From Wolfiporia cocos (lineage: Eukaryota; Basidiomycota; Agaricomycetes; Polyporales; Phaeolaceae): a stretch of 64,000 nucleotides of DNA. Below the pieces are notes generated by a model, which searched no databases, was not told the origin of the DNA, and saw only the letters and a program-made list of their open reading frames with translations. The DNA lies in NCBI GenBank assembly GCA_029448655.1, contig JACCLO010000017.1, positions 124,001 through 188,000 on the forward strand. Reading direction: 5' to 3'. Below are positions 1 to 10,100 of this stretch, piece by piece. A program made the position numbers and the translations under genes. Positions within the stretch are counted from its first letter, which is position 1; every line of letters starts with the position of its first letter.

Positions 1-369
1 GTCTGCACCTGTTGCAAGCAGACGGGACACTATTTCAACAAGCGTCCTAAGCTTGCCGCGGACAAGGCTGCGGGAACGTTCGTGCCTGCCGCTCAGCGGG
101 CCGAACAACAAAGGGCAAAGGATGCAGCTGCCGCATCTGGAAAGACCACGGATGCTCCTTCGGGTAGTGGAAAGGGACAGGCTTCTGGCAAGAAGCCGTA
201 CTCGGCGCCCCCCATGGATGGCAAGACGTATCGTGCCCGAACGATCTGGGAAGAAGTAACGGCTGACTCAACATCAGCAGGAACATTGGCCCCCACCACC
301 ACCGTCGCCAATGTCGGGACCATCTCAGTCCCCCTCGCCCCAACCACACGTCTCGAAGACGTCTTGTGA
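1..369 (+). pseudogene. gag: gag 3' end of G1 copy B (zinc knuckle to stop)
   Basis: The frame is open from base 1 to a TGA at 367-369 and matches the last 122 residues of the Gag of copy A. It covers the nucleocapsid zinc knuckle and the Ala/Ser/Gly-rich tail that ends in APTTRLEDVL. In copy A the knuckle is C-x2-C-x4-H-x4-C. Here the last Cys codon (tgt) reads cgt (Arg), so metal binding is probably lost. The stop overlaps the start of the pol frame as in the intact copies. Confidence 0.9.
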
Positions 370-735
370 AGAATGCACCAGCCCCGCAGCGGCTGGGAGC
401 ATACAGCTCCCCGAAGAAGAGCACCCCTACGAAGGGGCTTCACAAGGACCCCTTATCTTGTGGGAAGATAAGGCGGTCGTACGTCACCCGGTATCCCATC
501 TCGGTATATTTGGCAACTCGGCAATGGACTTTGCCCGGAGGACTCGGACACTAGCTACACGTGCCCCTCCTGTACAATACTTTCATCCTGACCCCACCGC
601 GCTGAAGTTTTTTACTTTGTATAATGTACACGGAAATGATTCTCGAGACGACAATAAATCATTTTCCATCGAAGTAGAATTGTGGGTATATGGAAAGAAA
701 GTAAACGCCATGGCATTAATCGACACCGGTGCATC
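311..735 (+). pseudogene. pol: pol of G1 copy B, segment 1 (N-terminus to protease active site)
   Basis: This is the N-terminal region of Pol, in the +1 frame relative to gag. It matches copy A up to the aspartic protease motif LIDTGAS, where a solo LTR interrupts the motif. The fragment is collinear with residues 1-140 of the copy A polyprotein. The likely initiator is the ATG at about 359, which sits just before the gag stop as in the intact elements. The frame runs into LTR sequence after 735, and the rest of the gene resumes at 1329. Confidence 0.9.
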
Positions 736-1323
736 TGTCACGGATGAACCCAGGGGGGTCACTGTACGTCTCCTCGCCTTAGTTGTATGTGCGGCGCTAG
801 GCGTACGCCGCACCGCTACGCTAACGCTACTCTCACGTCGCGCCCAGTTACTGTATATCACCTGACCGCCTGGTTAGCGCTGTAGGGTAGCGCGCGTCTC
901 ATCATACTGTCACTCATGGTCACATTAGCACATGTAGCGTTACTTGTCATGTGCCCTGTAGATAATGCGAACGGACCATTACTTTAGGGCTGGGCTCGTA
1001 GGTACTACGCTCACACATGTACATATACGACAAGATGGTGGCCTTACAGCCCCATCTTTAGGATTCTCGTCATTGAGCGCAAGCTCCTCTCTTGCTAACA
1101 CCTGCATGACTCACTGGCCCGGGGCCTCTATCTCGTCTGCCTAGTCTGTGGGTCAGCGACTGCGTCGTCTGCGGGACCTTAGGTGGCTGGGCACCTTCGG
1201 GATGGACCTATGAGTTCATCTAGGGTTGGCCGTATGAGTACGTCGTCGCCGTTGGCTTACGTCTATACAGGCGTGTAGGGATCCCCCTGAGCCCAGGGGT
1301 CGCACAGAGGCAAGTCTGTGACA
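736..1323 (+). repeat. solo LTR, N1 type (588 bp)
   Basis: It begins TGTCACGGATG, ends AAGTCTGTGACA and is flanked by the 5-bp TSD gcatc (731-735 and 1324-1328). Its sequence is related to the LTRs of the element at 16950-18840, including the palindromic GCGGCG...CGCCGC block and the AGCGCTGTAGGGTAGCGCG block. No internal domain follows, so it is the product of LTR-LTR recombination. It splits the protease active site of copy B. Confidence 0.93.
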
Positions 1324-1328
1324 GCATC

Positions 1329-1724
1329 AATAAGCGTCATTGATAAGAAACTCGTCCATGAAGAAAAGTTAGTTACCCAGAAACTACCTTCGCCTCTCGA
1401 GATTCGCAACGCCGACGGTACCTCTAATACCGCCGGTAATATCAATATGGCGGTTAAAGCTTATATGGTGCACGAGGAACACAAGTCCACCGAATTCTTG
1501 TACGTAATGGACGTACAGAATGCGGATGTAATCCTCGGATATGACTGGTTCCTGAAACACAACCCGGACTTCAATTGGCCGGAAGGAACCTTCACATATC
1601 GGTGTACGGAAAAATGCAAACATGGCAAACGGATTTCGATTTCTGAGGAAGAAGACGAAATTGAACCCCGCAACATCTATCAGATCATCAACGACTTTCC
1701 AATAGATTTTCTCGGCTTAGAGGA
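1329..1724 (+). pseudogene. pol: pol of G1 copy B, segment 2 (protease C-terminal half and linker)
   Basis: It resumes at SISVIDKKLV, directly after the broken protease motif, and continues through the flap region and ILGYDWFLKHNPDF to the acidic linker. It stops at FLGLE, where a solo G2 LTR is inserted. The sequence is close to copies A and D, with no internal stop in this segment. The two flanking LTR insertions alone destroy the gene. Confidence 0.9.
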
Positions 1725-2343
1725 TGTCACAAGAATTCTCCTAGTTTCCCTATATTTCTTACTATTTTTCCGGCAATTCTACGAATTATCTACGACTTTC
1801 TAGACCAATAACTAGCTTATCTGGTTCATAAATTAACGGTTACATACGTGCCGAATGATGGCCGCGTTATCTCCCGTAACGACGGTCTTATCTTATCACT
1901 AGTAGTTACCATCAGTCACATGTCTAGTTCTAGCCAATCGGACATTCCGTCCGGAAGCAGTCAGCATATAAACGTCAGCGGACCGGGCTTTGGTCACGCC
2001 CCGTCTTTGTAATGACAAGAGCGCAAAACGCCATTCGTGCGGCCTACGCCGCCTTTCCATATCCCGGTCTTGATCGGTATATGTATTTATCGTATATTAC
2101 TAAGTACTTAGGTACCCGGGGACTTGTACATACGAATACGGACACTGGTATTATCTAATAAGGCTGCTAGGGGTCTTATTTATCATGTATATATACTGGA
2201 CTTGCTGAGCGCTATTGCCTCAGTTCTATTCATTGCATTCATACTACGAGTTAACCACTCCGCGTATCCTGCTTAACTCTTACAACTATCCTGCCTAACC
2301 AGCAAACCAAGCAACAACTATAAGTAAGTGTTATCTTGTGTTA
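1725..2343 (+). repeat. solo LTR of family G2 (619 bp)
   Basis: It begins TGTCACAAGAATTCTCC, ends TATCTTGTGTTA and is bracketed by the TSD gagga (1720-1724 and 2344-2348). Length and sequence match the two LTRs of the G2 element at 13694-35233. It contains a TATA box at 2188-2195 (tatatata), and 34 nt downstream the 12-mer at 2222-2233 that is complementary to the G2 primer-binding site. The 3' terminal dinucleotide is TA, not CA, as in every G2 LTR here. Confidence 0.94.
2188..2233 (+). promoter_or_regulatory. G2 LTR promoter: TATA box and predicted RNA 5' end (self-primer)
   Basis: A TATA box (tatatata, 2188-2195) lies 34 nt upstream of agttctattcat (2222-2233). The reverse complement of this 12-mer sits one base inside the internal end of the 5' LTR of the full G2 element (34602-34613). 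TATA-to-start spacing is as expected for RNA polymerase II. The transcription start is inferred, not shown. Confidence 0.7.
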
Positions 2344-2348
2344 GAGGA

Positions 2349-2403
2349 GCCTGAGAATCCCTTTGTCGCTTGGGTGAACACCCTTGACGAAGGAACGGAA
2401 CTC
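2349..2403 (+). pseudogene. pol: pol of G1 copy B, segment 3 (short linker piece)
   Basis: About 18 codons (PENPFVAWVNTLDEG...) lie between the protease and reverse transcriptase. They are caught between the solo G2 LTR and the insertion of copy A. The frame continues at 12389 with LLIDAIQSITEKSDDEF once copy A and its aactc duplication are taken out. Confidence 0.9.
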
Positions 2404-3101
2404 TGTCACAGATTTGGGACATGCCACTATTTTTCCCGTATTTTTACCTATTTATCTGGTATTTTCTACGACCTTGTAGACATTTACGCTGCTAAGCGCC
2501 CGTCTACACGTACACGCAACCAAACTACACGTACACAACGCGGTATACGTCCACTTGTCATAACAACACGTACATAACACGTTTGTACGCGTCCATGACT
2601 CAGCGGACTAACCTCCGGTGTCACGCGCTTTACTCATATCCCGATACCGGGCTATGTCAGTACGATTGGATAAGCGGCCCGCTCGTTATCACATGCCAAT
2701 GCCCTTATGATTACTCATATCCCGATGCCGGTATATAAGAATCACATGCATGGCTTACTAACGTAGCTACAGCCACTTCCACAACATGGACCTACGGTCC
2801 AAACAAACGATCTTACTGGTGCGGCCATTACCGGCGCACATGGTCTATTGTAGTTTACGACTTAACCATATTAGTTATGTCTGCGCACAGACCGTCTTCA
2901 TGTTTGGCTCCCTTACTGGTAACCAAACAATGCATGTATATAAGTAGGGCTATCACTGCGGATAAGCCTTAGATTTGTTCTCTGCATTCGCATAGTTACA
3001 CATCATTCCTATTGCGCCCACTAGCTCTCCTCACCAAGCTCTACAACTCCTTCAAGTCGTAACAAGCTTATAGTGTGAGTCCCACAGTCTAGTCTGTGTC
3101 A
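2404..3101 (+). repeat. 5' LTR of G1 copy A (698 bp)
   Basis: It runs from TGTCACAGATTTGGG to AGTCTGTGTCA. The ends form the inverted repeat TGTCACAG/CTGTGTCA. U3 carries a 20-bp direct repeat with one mismatch (2631-2650 and 2712-2731, core CTCATATCCCGAT). A TATA-like tatataag (2732) abuts the second copy, and a second TATA box is at 2937-2944. The repeats could be activator sites; that is inference. Confidence 0.95.
2937..2981 (+). promoter_or_regulatory. G1 LTR promoter: TATA box and predicted RNA 5' end (self-primer)
   Basis: The TATA box tatataag (2937-2944) is 34 nt upstream of agatttgttct (2971-2981). That 11-mer is the exact reverse complement of 3104-3114, just inside the LTR. In Tf1 the first 11 nt of the RNA prime reverse transcription in this way, so 2971 is the predicted transcription start. 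Confidence 0.75.
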
Positions 3102-3103
3102 TA

Positions 3104-3114
3104 AGAACAAATCT
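3104..3114 (+). promoter_or_regulatory. self-priming primer-binding site of G1 copy A
   Basis: agaacaaatct lies two bases after the 5' LTR and pairs perfectly over 11 nt with 2971-2981. The pairing stops exactly at both ends of the 11-mer. I see no tRNA 3'-end complement (such as the initiator-Met TGGTA type) here. Confidence 0.75.
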
Positions 3115-4099
3115 GCCCCTACCCCTGCCCTTGCGCTTGCGCTTGGGCCTGGGTTTCTATCCTACAGGGGTGTATTGCTCGTTGCTGCGCACATTCCTTT
3201 CTGCCTGACAAGGCGATTGGGATGATAGTTGAGATCTGGGGGATACATCGCCATCCTCGGCAGAGGATTGGCAACCAGGGAAGCCACACCGCCTTTTTAG
3301 GCAAGAGGCCTACCTAACCCGGACTCCAGGGTCAAGGAGACATGGTCCTCGCTGACAAGCTTGGACTATGCGCGGTTAAGACCCGCCTGTGGAGAAAAGG
3401 GGACGGTCTGCCTGTGTGCGCCCAACCCCCTGTCATGGCAAGCGTTGTTCAGCGCCCCATCACTATCCACAGGGTCATCATTATGATGGCATGGGAATTT
3501 TCCAAAGCCGCCTCCCAGGCGTAAGGGACCTGCTTTGAACCCGTTATGGGAAAAGCAGTGAGGGGGATCATCTTCGGATAATCCTGCCAAAGGACAAGTG
3601 CGGTAGCCACAAAACATAAGTCCTCCGGGCAGTTCGGCGTGCACGTCATGGGGTCAAATAGGGCAAAGGGGTACACTTGCGCGCCTTAGGGCTAATCCAC
3701 TTACCTGTGGACGCGATGGTATTCCAATGTCCTGAAAAAGTCCCCGTGATAGTCTGTAGACGGCAACCTCATTGTTGAAGCATGGACAGGCTAAGGGATG
3801 TAAAATCCCAGCCACTTTCCGGCATCGTCCCTCCGGGGCGGTGTCGTGTATCCGAATCCCAATCATCTGACCCAGGAACCGGCCTGGCAGTCAGCAACTC
3901 TACCCCTGGAGTCGGCGCCTCTGACCGTTAGGGTCATGCGAATATCCGCGCCGTCTCGGCACAGGGTTTGCGCGCAACATAAGAGTAATTATGCCCCGTA
4001 GTACACCTTCTTTGCTCCTGAAAAGGAGTCCACTACCCTACCTTACATAATCCCTTTCATTCCTGTTCTTGGACGTATCACTGGGAAACTTCGTTTCTC
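3115..4099 (+). other. long leader of G1 copy A, no conserved coding frame
   Basis: About 1 kb lies between the primer site and ORF0, with only short overlapping frames. The same leader is present in copy D (31968-32952, reverse strand). A TCCTGAAAAGG motif occurs at about 4016, shortly before ORF0, and a similar TCCTGAAAAAG at 3730. The leader probably holds packaging or translation signals; this is inference. Confidence 0.6.
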
Positions 4100-5023
4100 A
4101 TGAAAGCTGCACTTTCTAGAATCATGCCCCGCGTTACCCGTCGCACCCGTGGCTCCTCCACTGCCCCTTACGTCAAACCGGCGAAGCGGTCTCTTCTCAG
4201 CCGCATCGACACCGCCGACATTCCTCGGGCAGAGGACGTCACCTACACACTTCCTGTAAAGGAAGATTACACCGGGAAGCTCCATCTTTGGGAGATTCCC
4301 GTCCACATGCCAAAGCACATTGCTGAGGCTGGGAAACCCGCTCCTCGACCTCCCAAACCAGTTCCGCTCGCTAAGCGTATCTGGACAGAGGAAGAGAAGC
4401 TAGCGCAATCCATTACCGCCATGGAGAATCTCATCGAACTCCGCGAACTCAACAAGCTCAAGCTCGCCCGCGATAAGCTGAATAAGCGAATCGCCGCCAA
4501 ACAAGCCGCCAAGGAAGCCAAGCAGGCAGCTTCTTCACTGGCCCTCCGTCTCTCCAGCCCGGCGGCCGGACCTTCCGTTCCGGCCAACCACAAAATTCTC
4601 GACCCTTCCCTCGTCTTCGGGAAGAAGAAGCCTCTCCAAGCATGCGACCAAGTTATTCCCATGCTAGAAGGCACTCTCACTCGTCTCACTCCTCTCGCCA
4701 ACCACCCCCCTAATTACCCAGGCTTCCATATGGAAAACGACATGCGTTTCCATACTATGGTAGTAGAATTGGAGGACTTGGTGGATAACGTAAAGGATAG
4801 AGCGAGACGAGGGAGGATCACCAATAGAGACTGGAGAATTATGAAAAAGTATTGCAAACAGCTCGGCAATATTTCCTTTTTGGATTGGCGTACGGACTTG
4901 GCTCGTATCGTAGCAGAATGCGTAGCGCTACAAATTACTTTTGCCTTCGGTGTAACACCACCTGACAAGGTGGCAGGGCCCTCAACTACTTCGGTAGAAG
5001 AGGATATACTCGCGATTGTATAG
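4100..5023 (+). CDS. ORF0 of G1 copy A: extra protein upstream of gag, unknown function (307 aa)
   Basis: This is an intact ORF starting MKAALSRIMPRVTRRTRG between leader and gag, ending with TAG 148 nt before the gag ATG. I do not recognise a domain. The N-terminus is strongly basic, residues about 35-85 are proline-rich with a KLHLWEIP segment, about 95-155 form a charged Lys/Ala-rich helix likely to be a coiled coil, and the last 100 residues look helical (MKKYCKQL, LARIVAEC). Copy D has the same 307-codon ORF open in full. G2 (271 aa) and G3 carry ORFs in the same place with the same layout. It is not protease, Gag or Env in appearance. It may be an accessory nucleic-acid-binding or assembly factor; that is a guess. 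Confidence 0.75.
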   Translation: MKAALSRIMPRVTRRTRGSSTAPYVKPAKRSLLSRIDTADIPRAEDVTYTLPVKEDYTGKLHLWEIPVHMPKHIAEAGKPAPRPPKPVPLAKRIWTEEEKLAQSITAMENLIELRELNKLKLARDKLNKRIAAKQAAKEAKQAASSLALRLSSPAAGPSVPANHKILDPSLVFGKKKPLQACDQVIPMLEGTLTRLTPLANHPPNYPGFHMENDMRFHTMVVELEDLVDNVKDRARRGRITNRDWRIMKKYCKQLGNISFLDWRTDLARIVAECVALQITFAFGVTPPDKVAGPSTTSVEEDILAIV

Positions 5024-5171
5024 TAGAAATACTATCATCTTTTAACTCTGAAATAGAGTGCGAGTGTGATCTATAACGAAAGTTGCAGTTTTCAAAACCC
5101 AATCCCTTCTTAAGAATCTAAGACAATGAGTAACCGGAAACTAACATTCGTCACAAACAGATTCACAAAAA

Positions 5172-7166
5172 ATGTCTTCCACCTCCTCCGTCAGCACTCC
5201 CCTCGCTCCCCGCAAGATGCGCCTCCGCTCAGAAGGCCCGGTGACACCGGTAGCTGGTCCCTCGGGAACCCAGCAACTGGTGACGCTGGAGCACCTAAGT
5301 GAGGGAGAGGAAGAAGAAGAAGAGGAAGAGGAAGTGCCGGAGTTCATTCCCCCGCAAAGGGAATCTCCGACCAACCCCATGGGTACACGCCCAGGCTCGC
5401 CCATTGCCGGATACCCCCCGGCTCGTCGCACCCGCCCCATCGGGCCCGCCACCACCCTGGAAATGGAATTTTCAGGGCCAACACGACAGACTAATATTGC
5501 TGTCGAAAACAACCTCAAAGCGTACCTCCCCGAGGAGGAACACCATAAGGTGGATGGGTCCATACATGGGCCAATCATTGACGCAGCCATCCAACGAGGG
5601 GCGGCAATCAGCCATGACACCACCGACACCTTAGGTCGAATGGTGCACGCCCGCCTGGAGCGCATCCATGGACGAATCGACTCCCTGGCTGGGCAATCCA
5701 GGGCAATCGAACAGAAGGCCCAAGACGAGTTACACGAAGCGGTCAATTCAGTCCGCAACGAGGTGCTGTCCACTCTGGTGGACCTCGGCAAGGAACTCCG
5801 GCAGGAGTACACCGCCAAGTTCTCCGCAATGGAGAAAGAACTTCGGAAGGATTACCGGTCCCGGCTCGACGACCTCGAGGATGCGTTCGCCGAGCGTATG
5901 GAGAAGGTCGAGGAGGAACTCCGGCGCAGCCGAAAGAACCCCTCCGTTCCCAACCCTCCCGGCGTCCGCACGCCACCGGAAGAGCCCGCACCGGCCCCCA
6001 ACACTGCTCGAACTCGCGCAGCCGAGGCCGCCGCCGCCGCGCAAGCTGCAGCCGCTGCTGCAGCAGCCGTCGCCCCGCAGATTCCAGGTCTGCCTCAAAA
6101 CCTGAAAATTCCTCCTCCCCCCGAATTCTCCGGGTCATCTGGAAAGGTGACTGCTCAGGAATGGGTGGAGAAGATGGGCCTGTACTTCGGTACGCTCAGG
6201 GTCTACGATGACCATGACCGTATCACCACGGCCCTCTTCCGCGTCACAGGGGACGCATACAAATTTTTCTCGCCTCTCATCAAGAAGGCAGGAAACGGTG
6301 AACCTCTCGGCACCTGGGAGGACTTCACCAAGTCAGTCATGGTGCAATATGGGAAGATGACGGATAAGGAGATAGCCAAGAAGGAAATTCGCGGCTATTA
6401 CGGCACGAAGGGCAAGGAACTGGCAGAATCGAACTACTTCAATTACTGCGAACGGTTCCGCACCCTCGGCCGTCTCTCTGAAACCGCCAATGAGACTCTG
6501 GTGTGGGAATTCACCGAGACTCTCCCAGAAAAGGTTAAGGACACCTTAAACGTCCTCGGCAAGACCCCGTTCTTCAAGGCCCCAACCGACATCGAACCCC
6601 TCATCGACTTCGCTCTGGAAATGTACCAAACGTCATATCCAGACAAGATCAAGGGTTCTATCTTCGAGAAGGCCGGCAAGAAGGACTCGGCACCTGCCGA
6701 AAAGAAGGAGACGTCCTCCGCTTCTGCAAAGAAGTCGGAGAAAAAGAAGGACAAGGGAAAGGCGCCCGCCAAAGCCCCCGCCGACACCACCAACGCCGTC
6801 TGCACATACTGCAAGCAGACAGGACATTACTTCAACAAATGTCCTAAGCTCGCGGCAGACAAGGCCGCGGGAACATTCGTGCCTGCCGCTCAGCGGGCCG
6901 AGCAACAAAGGGCGAAGGATGCAGCCGCCGCGTCTGGAAAGACCACGGCTGCCCCTTCGGGTAGTGGAAAGGGACAGGCTTCTGGCAAGAAGCCGTACTC
7001 GGCGCCCCCCGCGGATGGCAAGACGTATCGTGCCCGAACAATCTGGGAAGAAGTGACGGCTGACTCAAGCTCAGCAGGACCCTCGGCCCCCGCCACCACC
7101 GTCGCCAATGTCGGGACCATCTCGGTTCCCCTCGCCCCAACCACACGTCTCGAAGATGTCTTGTGA
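5172..7166 (+). CDS. gag: Gag polyprotein of G1 copy A (664 aa)
   Basis: Structural protein of the virus-like particle. The start is MSSTSSVSTPLAPRKM. Residues about 40-60 are an acidic Glu run. Residues about 160-260 are heptad-rich (coiled coil), followed by an Ala-rich stretch. The capsid domain runs from about 317 (PEFSGSSGKVTAQEWVEKMG) to 500, of the Ty3/gypsy Gag type. A Lys-rich linker leads to the CCHC zinc knuckle at 544-557 (CTYCKQTGHYFNKC). The TGA at 7164-7166 follows a pol-frame ATG (7156) by only 5 nt, so Pol is probably made by re-initiation or by +1 frameshifting in the overlap. Residues around the knuckle differ in a block from copy D. Confidence 0.93.
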   Translation: MSSTSSVSTPLAPRKMRLRSEGPVTPVAGPSGTQQLVTLEHLSEGEEEEEEEEEVPEFIPPQRESPTNPMGTRPGSPIAGYPPARRTRPIGPATTLEMEFSGPTRQTNIAVENNLKAYLPEEEHHKVDGSIHGPIIDAAIQRGAAISHDTTDTLGRMVHARLERIHGRIDSLAGQSRAIEQKAQDELHEAVNSVRNEVLSTLVDLGKELRQEYTAKFSAMEKELRKDYRSRLDDLEDAFAERMEKVEEELRRSRKNPSVPNPPGVRTPPEEPAPAPNTARTRAAEAAAAAQAAAAAAAAVAPQIPGLPQNLKIPPPPEFSGSSGKVTAQEWVEKMGLYFGTLRVYDDHDRITTALFRVTGDAYKFFSPLIKKAGNGEPLGTWEDFTKSVMVQYGKMTDKEIAKKEIRGYYGTKGKELAESNYFNYCERFRTLGRLSETANETLVWEFTETLPEKVKDTLNVLGKTPFFKAPTDIEPLIDFALEMYQTSYPDKIKGSIFEKAGKKDSAPAEKKETSSASAKKSEKKKDKGKAPAKAPADTTNAVCTYCKQTGHYFNKCPKLAADKAAGTFVPAAQRAEQQRAKDAAAASGKTTAAPSGSGKGQASGKKPYSAPPADGKTYRARTIWEEVTADSSSAGPSAPATTVANVGTISVPLAPTTRLEDVL

Positions 7167-10100
7167 AGAACACACCAGCCCCGCAGCGGCTGGGAGTGTA
7201 CAGCTCCCTGAAGAAGAGCACCCCTACGACGGGGCTTCACAAGGACCCCTTATCTTGTGGGAAGATAAGGCGGTCGTACGTCACCCGGTATCCCACATCG
7301 GTATATTCGGAAACTCGGCAATGGACTTTGCCCGGAGGACAAGGACACTAGCTACACGTGCCCCTCCTGTACAATACTTTCATCCTGACCCACTCGCGCT
7401 CAAGTTCTTTACTTTGTATAACGTTGTACATGGAAATGATTCCCGAGACGATAATAAATCATTCTCTATCGAAGTGGAACTGTGGGTATATGGAAAGAAA
7501 GTCAACGCCATGGCATTAATCGACACCGGTGCATCAATAAGCGTCATTGATAAGAAACTCGTCCACGAGGAAAAGTTAGTCACTCAGAAACTACCTTCGC
7601 CTCTCGAGATTCGTAACGCCGACGGTACCTCTAATACCGCCGGTAATATCAATATGGCAGTAAAAGCTTATATGGTGCACGAGGAACACAAGTCCACCGA
7701 ATTCTTGTACGTAATGGACGTACAGAATGCGGATGTGATCCTCGGATATGATTGGTTCCTGAAACACAACCCGGACTTCAACTGGCCGGAAGGAATCTTC
7801 ACATATCGGTGTACGGAAAAATGCAAACATGGCAAGCGGGTTTCGATTTCTGAGGAAGAGGACGAAATCGAACCCCGCAACATCTATCAGATCATCAATG
7901 ACTTTCCAATAGATTTTCTCGGCTTAGAGGAGCCGGAGAATCCCTTTGTCGCTTGGGTGAACACCCTTGACGAAGGAACGGAACTCCTTATCGATGCCAT
8001 TCAGTCGATAACGGAGAAGTCGGATGATGAATTCCTGACAGATGCGGATCTCCAGAAATGGAAATCCTTGGTTCCGGAGGAATACCAGGAGTTTGGTCCC
8101 ACGGTATTTTCTCAACGCGCATCCGAAAGGATGCCCGAACGGAAACCATACGACCACGCCATCGACTTCCCCGATGACGCGGTACTACCGCCCCCGAGTA
8201 AGGCATACAAGATGTCTCCTCAGGAAGCGAACTCGCTAGATCAGTGGATTCAGGAAGAGTTACGGAAGGGCTACATCCGACACTCGAAATCCCCGATCGC
8301 GAGCCCGGTCTTCTTCGTCCCTAAAAAAGACGGCGGAGCCCGAATGGTAGTCGATTACCGAAAAGTAAACGACTTAACCATTAAAAACAGGTACCCTCTC
8401 CCACGCATAGACGAGCTTATCGATAAGCTTAGCCAGGCTTCGATATTTACGAAGCTCGACTTGCGTTGGGGTTACAACAACGTAAGAATCAAGGAGGGAG
8501 ATGAATGGAAGACCGCATTCATTACGCCTAACGGCCTTTACGAAGCTGTAGTCATGTACTTCGGTTTTTGTAATGCACCCAGCACGTTCCAACACATGAT
8601 GAACGACATCCTAGGTGACCTTATCAGAGAAGGAAAGGTCATTGTCTACCTAGACGACATCCTTGTGTTCGGAAACGACCTGTTGGAACACCGTCGTATT
8701 GTCAAGCAAGTATTACAAATCTTGCAAGACAACGACTTGTTCGCGAAGCCTGAAAAGTGCTTTTTCGAACAAAGCAGTATTGAATACCTGGGAATGATCA
8801 TTTCCAAAGGAAAAGTCGAAATGGACCCTAAGAAGGTAGCCGGTGTCATGGACTGGCCTACACCCGCCAAGGTGAAGGACGTCCAAGCCTTTGTTGGCTT
8901 CGCCAACTACTACCGGCGGTTCATTAAAGACTTCTCCAAAGTGGTTAAGCCGTTAACCGAACTGTCCAAGAAAAACACACAATGGAACTGGGGACCCGAA
9001 CAAGCGGAAGCCTTCCAAACTCTCAAGGAAGCTTTCACATCGGCTCCAATACTCCGGATCCCAGATCAGGAATCCCCGTTCCGCGTGGAAGCGGATTCTT
9101 CCGATTACGCAACTGGTGCAGTGCTATCGCAATACTCTTCGGAGGATAAGCTCTGGCACCCGGTAGCCTTTTACTCGAAATCTCTATCAGCACCCGAAAG
9201 GAACTATGAGATTTACGATAAGGAGTTGCTCGCAATCATCCGCGCTCTAGAGGAATGGAGACATTACCTCGAAGGACACCCACATAAATTCGAAGTATGG
9301 TCGGATCATCTCAATCTGACATATTTCAAATCGGCACAACGGCTAACCCGGAGACAGGCACGTTGGAGTCTTTACCTGACAAGGTTCAACTTCACCATGT
9401 GTCACAAACCCGGTAAAACAATGCTCACGGCTGATCCTCTGTCACGGAGGCCAGACCATGAAGAGGGGGTGGAACTCGACAATCGCGATCAAATTTTGCT
9501 GAAACCGGAATACTTTACGGTTAGGGCGCTAGAAGCGTCACAGCAGGAGATACAATCAGGCGACGAGGACCTTCTCCGACAAATCCGACAAGCCCTCATG
9601 GACGATCAAATTACCAAGGATTACCAGGAACTACTGAAAAGTGGTCCCAAGGAATTCGGTAAAGATCTCCAGGAATGGAACATGGAGGCCGGATTACTCC
9701 TCAGACGAGGAAAAGTGTACGTTCCAAAAGAGCCTAAGGAATTGCGCACGAAGATTCTGGAGTTACATCATGACCATGTGACTGCCGGACACTTCGGACG
9801 ATGGAAGACCTATGAACTTCTATCACGTAATTACTGGTGGCCTGGAATGACCACGATGGTGAAGCAATACGTGGAAGGTTGTGATACATGCCAACGCATG
9901 AAGAACCACAACCAGACCCCGTACGGACCCCTGCAACCGCTCCCAGTTCCGGAAGCACCTTGGGACACCGTCACAATTGACCTTATCGTCCACCTACCGC
10001 CCAGCGGCGAATTGAAACAATTCAATGCTATTATGGTAATAGTGGACCGGCTTACCAAACGAGCACACTTCATTCCCACGTCAGACAAGATAACGGCAAA

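Noticed and set aside
3102..3130. A tRNA primer-binding site after the G1 5' LTR
   Set aside because: No complement to a tRNA 3' end (for example initiator Met) could be recognised, whereas an exact 11-nt match to the element's own predicted RNA 5' end is present.
5141..5818. Long antisense frame over gag of copy A (225 codons), with a similar one over gag of copy D
   Set aside because: It mirrors a compositionally biased coding strand (Glu/Ser/Arg-rich) and moves with gag. No start context or independent similarity is seen. It is a shadow of gag.
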